DNA from: VAZQ01 sp963744275
GTDB lineage: Bacteria > Pseudomonadota > Alphaproteobacteria > Rhizobiales > Xanthobacteraceae
Direction of reading: 5' to 3'
DNA length: 64,000 bases
NCBI GenBank assembly: GCA_963744275.1
Contig: CAVUSX010000015.1
Location: 248,001-312,000 of the forward strand
Part shown: positions 61,572 through 64,000 of the stretch, piece after piece
Layout: every line of letters starts with the position of its first letter
How positions within the stretch are numbered: position 1 is the stretch's first letter
Notes under the pieces: generated by a model
The model's database searches: none
Told to the model about the DNA's origin: nothing
What the model saw: the letters and a program-made list of their open reading frames with translations, nothing else
Made by a program: the position numbers and the translations under genes

Positions 61572-63227
61572 TCACGAGGCCGCCTCAAGCTGCGCGGCGC
61601 GCGCGATCGGTTTGGCGCCCCGCACGACGTCGATGACGGCGGCGGGCTCGGCCGGCTCCGCGTCGTCCCTCCAGGCGACATGGCCATCGGGCCGCACCAG
61701 GACCAGCGCCCGCTGGTAGGCGTCCCTGACCTCCGGACGCTCGAGCGCCACCGCCCGGATGGGGACGCCGGCAGCGGCGGCGGCCTGCATGAGGCCCTCG
61801 CCGCCCAGGGCATTCGGGCCGATCCGCAATAGCGTAAAGCCGCGCCCGAAGAGATCGAGGGTCGAGCGCCCGTCCGGCAACCCCACATGCGGGGCCCGCG
61901 CCCCCGGCCGAGCGGTCTGGGTATACGCGCGCCCTTCGAGCGGCGGCGCCGGCGTGCCATCCGGCCAGACGATCGGCGAGTTGTCGTAGCGGTAACCGAG
62001 ATGGAAGCCGTTCATGAACCACTCGTGCCGCATGGTCTGCGTGAACCAGGCTCCGTACTCGGCGCGGATCGCGTCCGCCTCCGGACCGTCCACGAACACC
62101 TGCGGGGGCGGCTTGCGATCGCGGGTGGACAGCATGCGTCCGAGGTTCTCGGTCGAGGCCGCGACGTTGCGCAGCGCCACCGGCCGGCGCTCGCTCTCAT
62201 AGCTGCGCAAGAGCCCAGGCCCGCCCCAGCCGCGCAGGACCGCCTCCAGCTTCCAGCTGAGATCGACCGCATCCTGGATGCCGGTATTCATGCCGAGCGC
62301 GCCGGTCGGCGACATCAGATGCGCGGAATCGCCCGCGATGAACACCCGGCCGGCCCCGTACCGGTCGGCCACCAGCTCCCGGCGCACCCAGCGCATGACC
62401 GAGAGAATCTCATAATCGAAATCCTTGCCCATGGCGCGGCGCAGCGCCGCGCGGATGTCGGCCTCGCTGTGATTGACCTTGTCGGGCGTGCCCACGATCG
62501 ACATGCGGAAGCGATCGCCGCCGTTGACCGCGACGATCGTGAGCCAGGTGCCCTCGGGGCCGATGAAGATGAAGCGATAGGCCTTGCCCATGCGATGCAG
62601 CGCCGGAAAATCGGCGCAGCGGAACAGCACGTTGGTGGTGTAGGTGAGCGCCGGATTTCCGCTCATGGCGATGCCGGCGCCCTCGCGCACCGTGCTGGCA
62701 CCGCCGTCGGCGCCCACCAGATAATCCGCCGTCATAATGCGGGTCGCGCCGGTGCGGGTGTCGCGCAAGCTGGCCTCGACGCCGCCGGGCCCTTCGCGAA
62801 ACGAGACCAGCGCGGTCTGGTATTGCAGGCTGACGCCATCGTGGCCCGACGCGAAGCGCTTGAGGATCGGATCGAACATGTCCTGGGGAACGCGTTCGCG
62901 CTTCTGCGGGCTTTGCGGCGGGCAGGGCTCGAAGGCGCGGCCCGGAAATCGCTCGCGGCCGAGCTCGTACCCGTTGAGACCGGTGAGGAAGACGCAATCC
63001 TGCGGATAGTCGCCCGGATAGGGCGCGTCCCGCACCCAATCCACGATCCCCCAGCGGCGGCAGAACTCCATGGTGCGCACGCCCACCAGATCCATCTTGG
63101 GCTGCTCGATGCGGCCGTCGGTCTGCTCGATCACCGTGCAGGCGACGCCGCGCCAGCCGAGATCGCCCGCCAGCGCCAAGCCCACCGGTCCGGCGCCGAC
63201 GATCAAGACCGGTGTGTGCTGGTTCAT
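61572..63227 (-). CDS. FAD-dependent aromatic hydroxylase (PheA/TfdB/MhpA type)
   Basis: 551 residues. FAD motif VLIVGAGPVGLALAGDLGWR at the N-terminus, DG motif DYLVGADGGASTVREG near residue 175, and the second FAD motif VFIAGDSAHLMSPTGALGMN near residue 300, followed by GIQDAVDLSWKL. The C-terminal thioredoxin-like domain (LDLFGRGFTLLRIG) is typical of phenol and 3-hydroxyphenylpropionate hydroxylases. ATG 63227 follows AAGG. First gene of the 56.6-63.2 kb cluster. Confidence 0.9.
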   Translation of the reverse strand: MNQHTPVLIVGAGPVGLALAGDLGWRGVACTVIEQTDGRIEQPKMDLVGVRTMEFCRRWGIVDWVRDAPYPGDYPQDCVFLTGLNGYELGRERFPGRAFEPCPPQSPQKRERVPQDMFDPILKRFASGHDGVSLQYQTALVSFREGPGGVEASLRDTRTGATRIMTADYLVGADGGASTVREGAGIAMSGNPALTYTTNVLFRCADFPALHRMGKAYRFIFIGPEGTWLTIVAVNGGDRFRMSIVGTPDKVNHSEADIRAALRRAMGKDFDYEILSVMRWVRRELVADRYGAGRVFIAGDSAHLMSPTGALGMNTGIQDAVDLSWKLEAVLRGWGGPGLLRSYESERRPVALRNVAASTENLGRMLSTRDRKPPPQVFVDGPEADAIRAEYGAWFTQTMRHEWFMNGFHLGYRYDNSPIVWPDGTPAPPLEGRAYTQTARPGARAPHVGLPDGRSTLDLFGRGFTLLRIGPNALGGEGLMQAAAAAGVPIRAVALERPEVRDAYQRALVLVRPDGHVAWRDDAEPAEPAAVIDVVRGAKPIARAAQLEAAS

Positions 63228-63326
63228 GGGTGAGCCTTCAGGAGCGCGCCGGCGTTCCGCCGCCGGAGTTGCATGCTTCTGTATAGTTTTTCGGCCGTTC
63301 GCCGTCGAGACGGGTTTGCGTGCCGG

Positions 63327-64000
63327 CTAGAAGCACAGGTCGGCCACGAAATTTCCGCGCTTGTCCTTGATCACGTAGGAGCATGTGCCGCGCTTGAGCG
63401 CCGCCTTGGCGTCTTCATTGCCGAGGGCCGCGGCCTGCTCGTAATAGGCCTTGGCGGCGTTCGCATCCTGCGGACCGCCGCGCCCGCTTTGCGCGAATGC
63501 GCCCATGCGCTCCAAGGCCCCGGGATGGCCTTGCGCCGCCGCCTTCTCGAACAGCGCCCGCGCCGCCACGTCGTCTTTCGGGCCGCCGATGCCCTCCGCG
63601 ATCATCATTCCGAGCTGATACTGCGCCTCGGCCGAATTGGTCTCCGCGGCTTTCGCGAGCATGGCGCGGGTCGTGGCCGGATCCGACGGCGCCCCGCTAC
63701 CCGCGGAGAGCGCCGCGAGATTGACGGCGCCGCGCGGGTTGCCGGCGTCGGCGGCGCGCTCGAACAGCCGGCGCGCCTGGGCTTCGTCCTTGGGCACGCC
63801 CGCCCCGGTCGCGAGCAGCACGCCGAGCTCGACCATGGCGGTCGTGCTGCCCTTGTCGGCCGCCTTGCGATAGGCGCCGATCGCCTCCGGCACTTGTTGA
63901 TTGGCCGCATAGGCGCGGCCGAGCTGATAAAGCGCCCGGCGCGACGCGCCCGCGGCGACCTTGCAGAATTTGATCGCGGTCGCGACATCGGAGGGGGCGA
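63327..64000 (-). CDS. Sel1-repeat (SLR/TPR-like) protein, partial
   Basis: C-terminal 224 residues; the 5' end lies beyond the right edge. About five Sel1 repeats are visible, for example AMVELGVLLATGAGVPKDEAQARRLFERAA, PRGAVNLAALSAG, AQYQLGMMIAEGIGGPKDDV and ALERMGAFAQSGRGGPQDAN (partial quotes). It ends with a cysteine pair in TCSYVIKDKRGN...DLCF. These are protein-protein interaction scaffolds, often periplasmic; partner unknown. Confidence 0.88.
   Translation of the reverse strand, partial: APSDVATAIKFCKVAAGASRRALYQLGRAYAANQQVPEAIGAYRKAADKGSTTAMVELGVLLATGAGVPKDEAQARRLFERAADAGNPRGAVNLAALSAGSGAPSDPATTRAMLAKAAETNSAEAQYQLGMMIAEGIGGPKDDVAARALFEKAAAQGHPGALERMGAFAQSGRGGPQDANAAKAYYEQAAALGNEDAKAALKRGTCSYVIKDKRGNFVADLCF

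Noticed and set aside
61887..63233. 448-codon plus-strand frame opposite the flavin hydroxylase.
   Set aside because: Low-complexity Arg/Ala/His composition and a fully supported gene on the other strand.
1..64000. Prophage, integrative element or insertion sequence.
   Set aside because: No integrase, transposase, structural phage gene, tRNA attachment site or terminal inverted repeats of IS size were seen.

Overview
The window comes from a high-GC alphaproteobacterium, most likely Hyphomicrobiales near Bradyrhizobium/Rhodopseudomonas. Supporting markers are a GcrA cell-cycle regulator, a complete PhyR-NepR-EcfG general stress locus with recognisable EcfG promoters, the order gcrA / argD-argF-hslO / apaG / opgC, a phoR-pstSCAB-phoU-phoB operon, many periplasmic binding proteins of the 'RRREFITLLGG' type, and several intergenic palindromes of the kind scattered through Bradyrhizobium genomes. 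No tRNA, rRNA, CRISPR array, transposase, phage gene or origin was recognised.

Layout. (1) 1-8371, minus strand: a head-to-tail array of at least nine paralogous ABC-type (TrpX/PF04392) substrate-binding proteins, each joined to the next by a 4-bp stop/start overlap, with no permease or ATPase gene in view. One member carries two frameshifts and another has lost its ATG. (2) 8520-14233, plus strand except one gene: an enolase-superfamily enzyme, two further solute-binding proteins, a DUF1993 protein, a medium-chain dehydrogenase and a small unknown. (3) 14359-17223: an autotransporter with an intact beta-barrel but a passenger that changes reading frame nine times. (4) 17595-19968: two paralogous AraC regulators. 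(5) 20207-31734, minus strand: an aromatic-compound cluster with an esterase, ring-hydroxylating dioxygenase alpha and beta subunits, a glutamine-synthetase-like ligase, a phthalate-type Rieske oxygenase, an extradiol (VOC) dioxygenase, a secreted unknown, a ferredoxin reductase, a fumarylacetoacetate-hydrolase-family enzyme and a binding protein. The ligase/alpha/beta set resembles aniline dioxygenase clusters, and a small deletion fuses the ligase frame into the alpha subunit. (6) 31872-41022: opgC with two SGNH-fold genes, then conserved chromosomal genes (apaG, hslO, argF, argD, gcrA) and the start of the phosphate block. (7) 39586-46454: phoR-pstSCAB-phoU-phoB, with tandem Pho boxes in front of pstS. 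(8) 46622-51488: a fluoroacetate-dehalogenase-like hydrolase, an L,D-transpeptidase with a homopolymer frameshift, a dihydroxyphthalate-decarboxylase-like protein and an ornithine-cyclodeaminase homologue. (9) 51505-56540: ecfG-nepR divergent from phyR, then a small secreted protein, a second L,D-transpeptidase and an overlapping HWE-type histidine kinase that is a good candidate for the PhyR kinase. (10) 56582-63227, minus strand: a second aromatic cluster with a flavin hydroxylase, gentisate-dioxygenase-like cupin, class II aldolase, two amidohydrolases and a VOC dioxygenase. A Sel1-repeat gene runs off the right edge.

The window combines a conserved core (phosphate, stress, arginine, cell cycle) with two catabolic islands and several uptake proteins, as expected of a soil organism using plant- or pollutant-derived aromatics. 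All family calls come from reading the translated sequence by eye; no database search was run.
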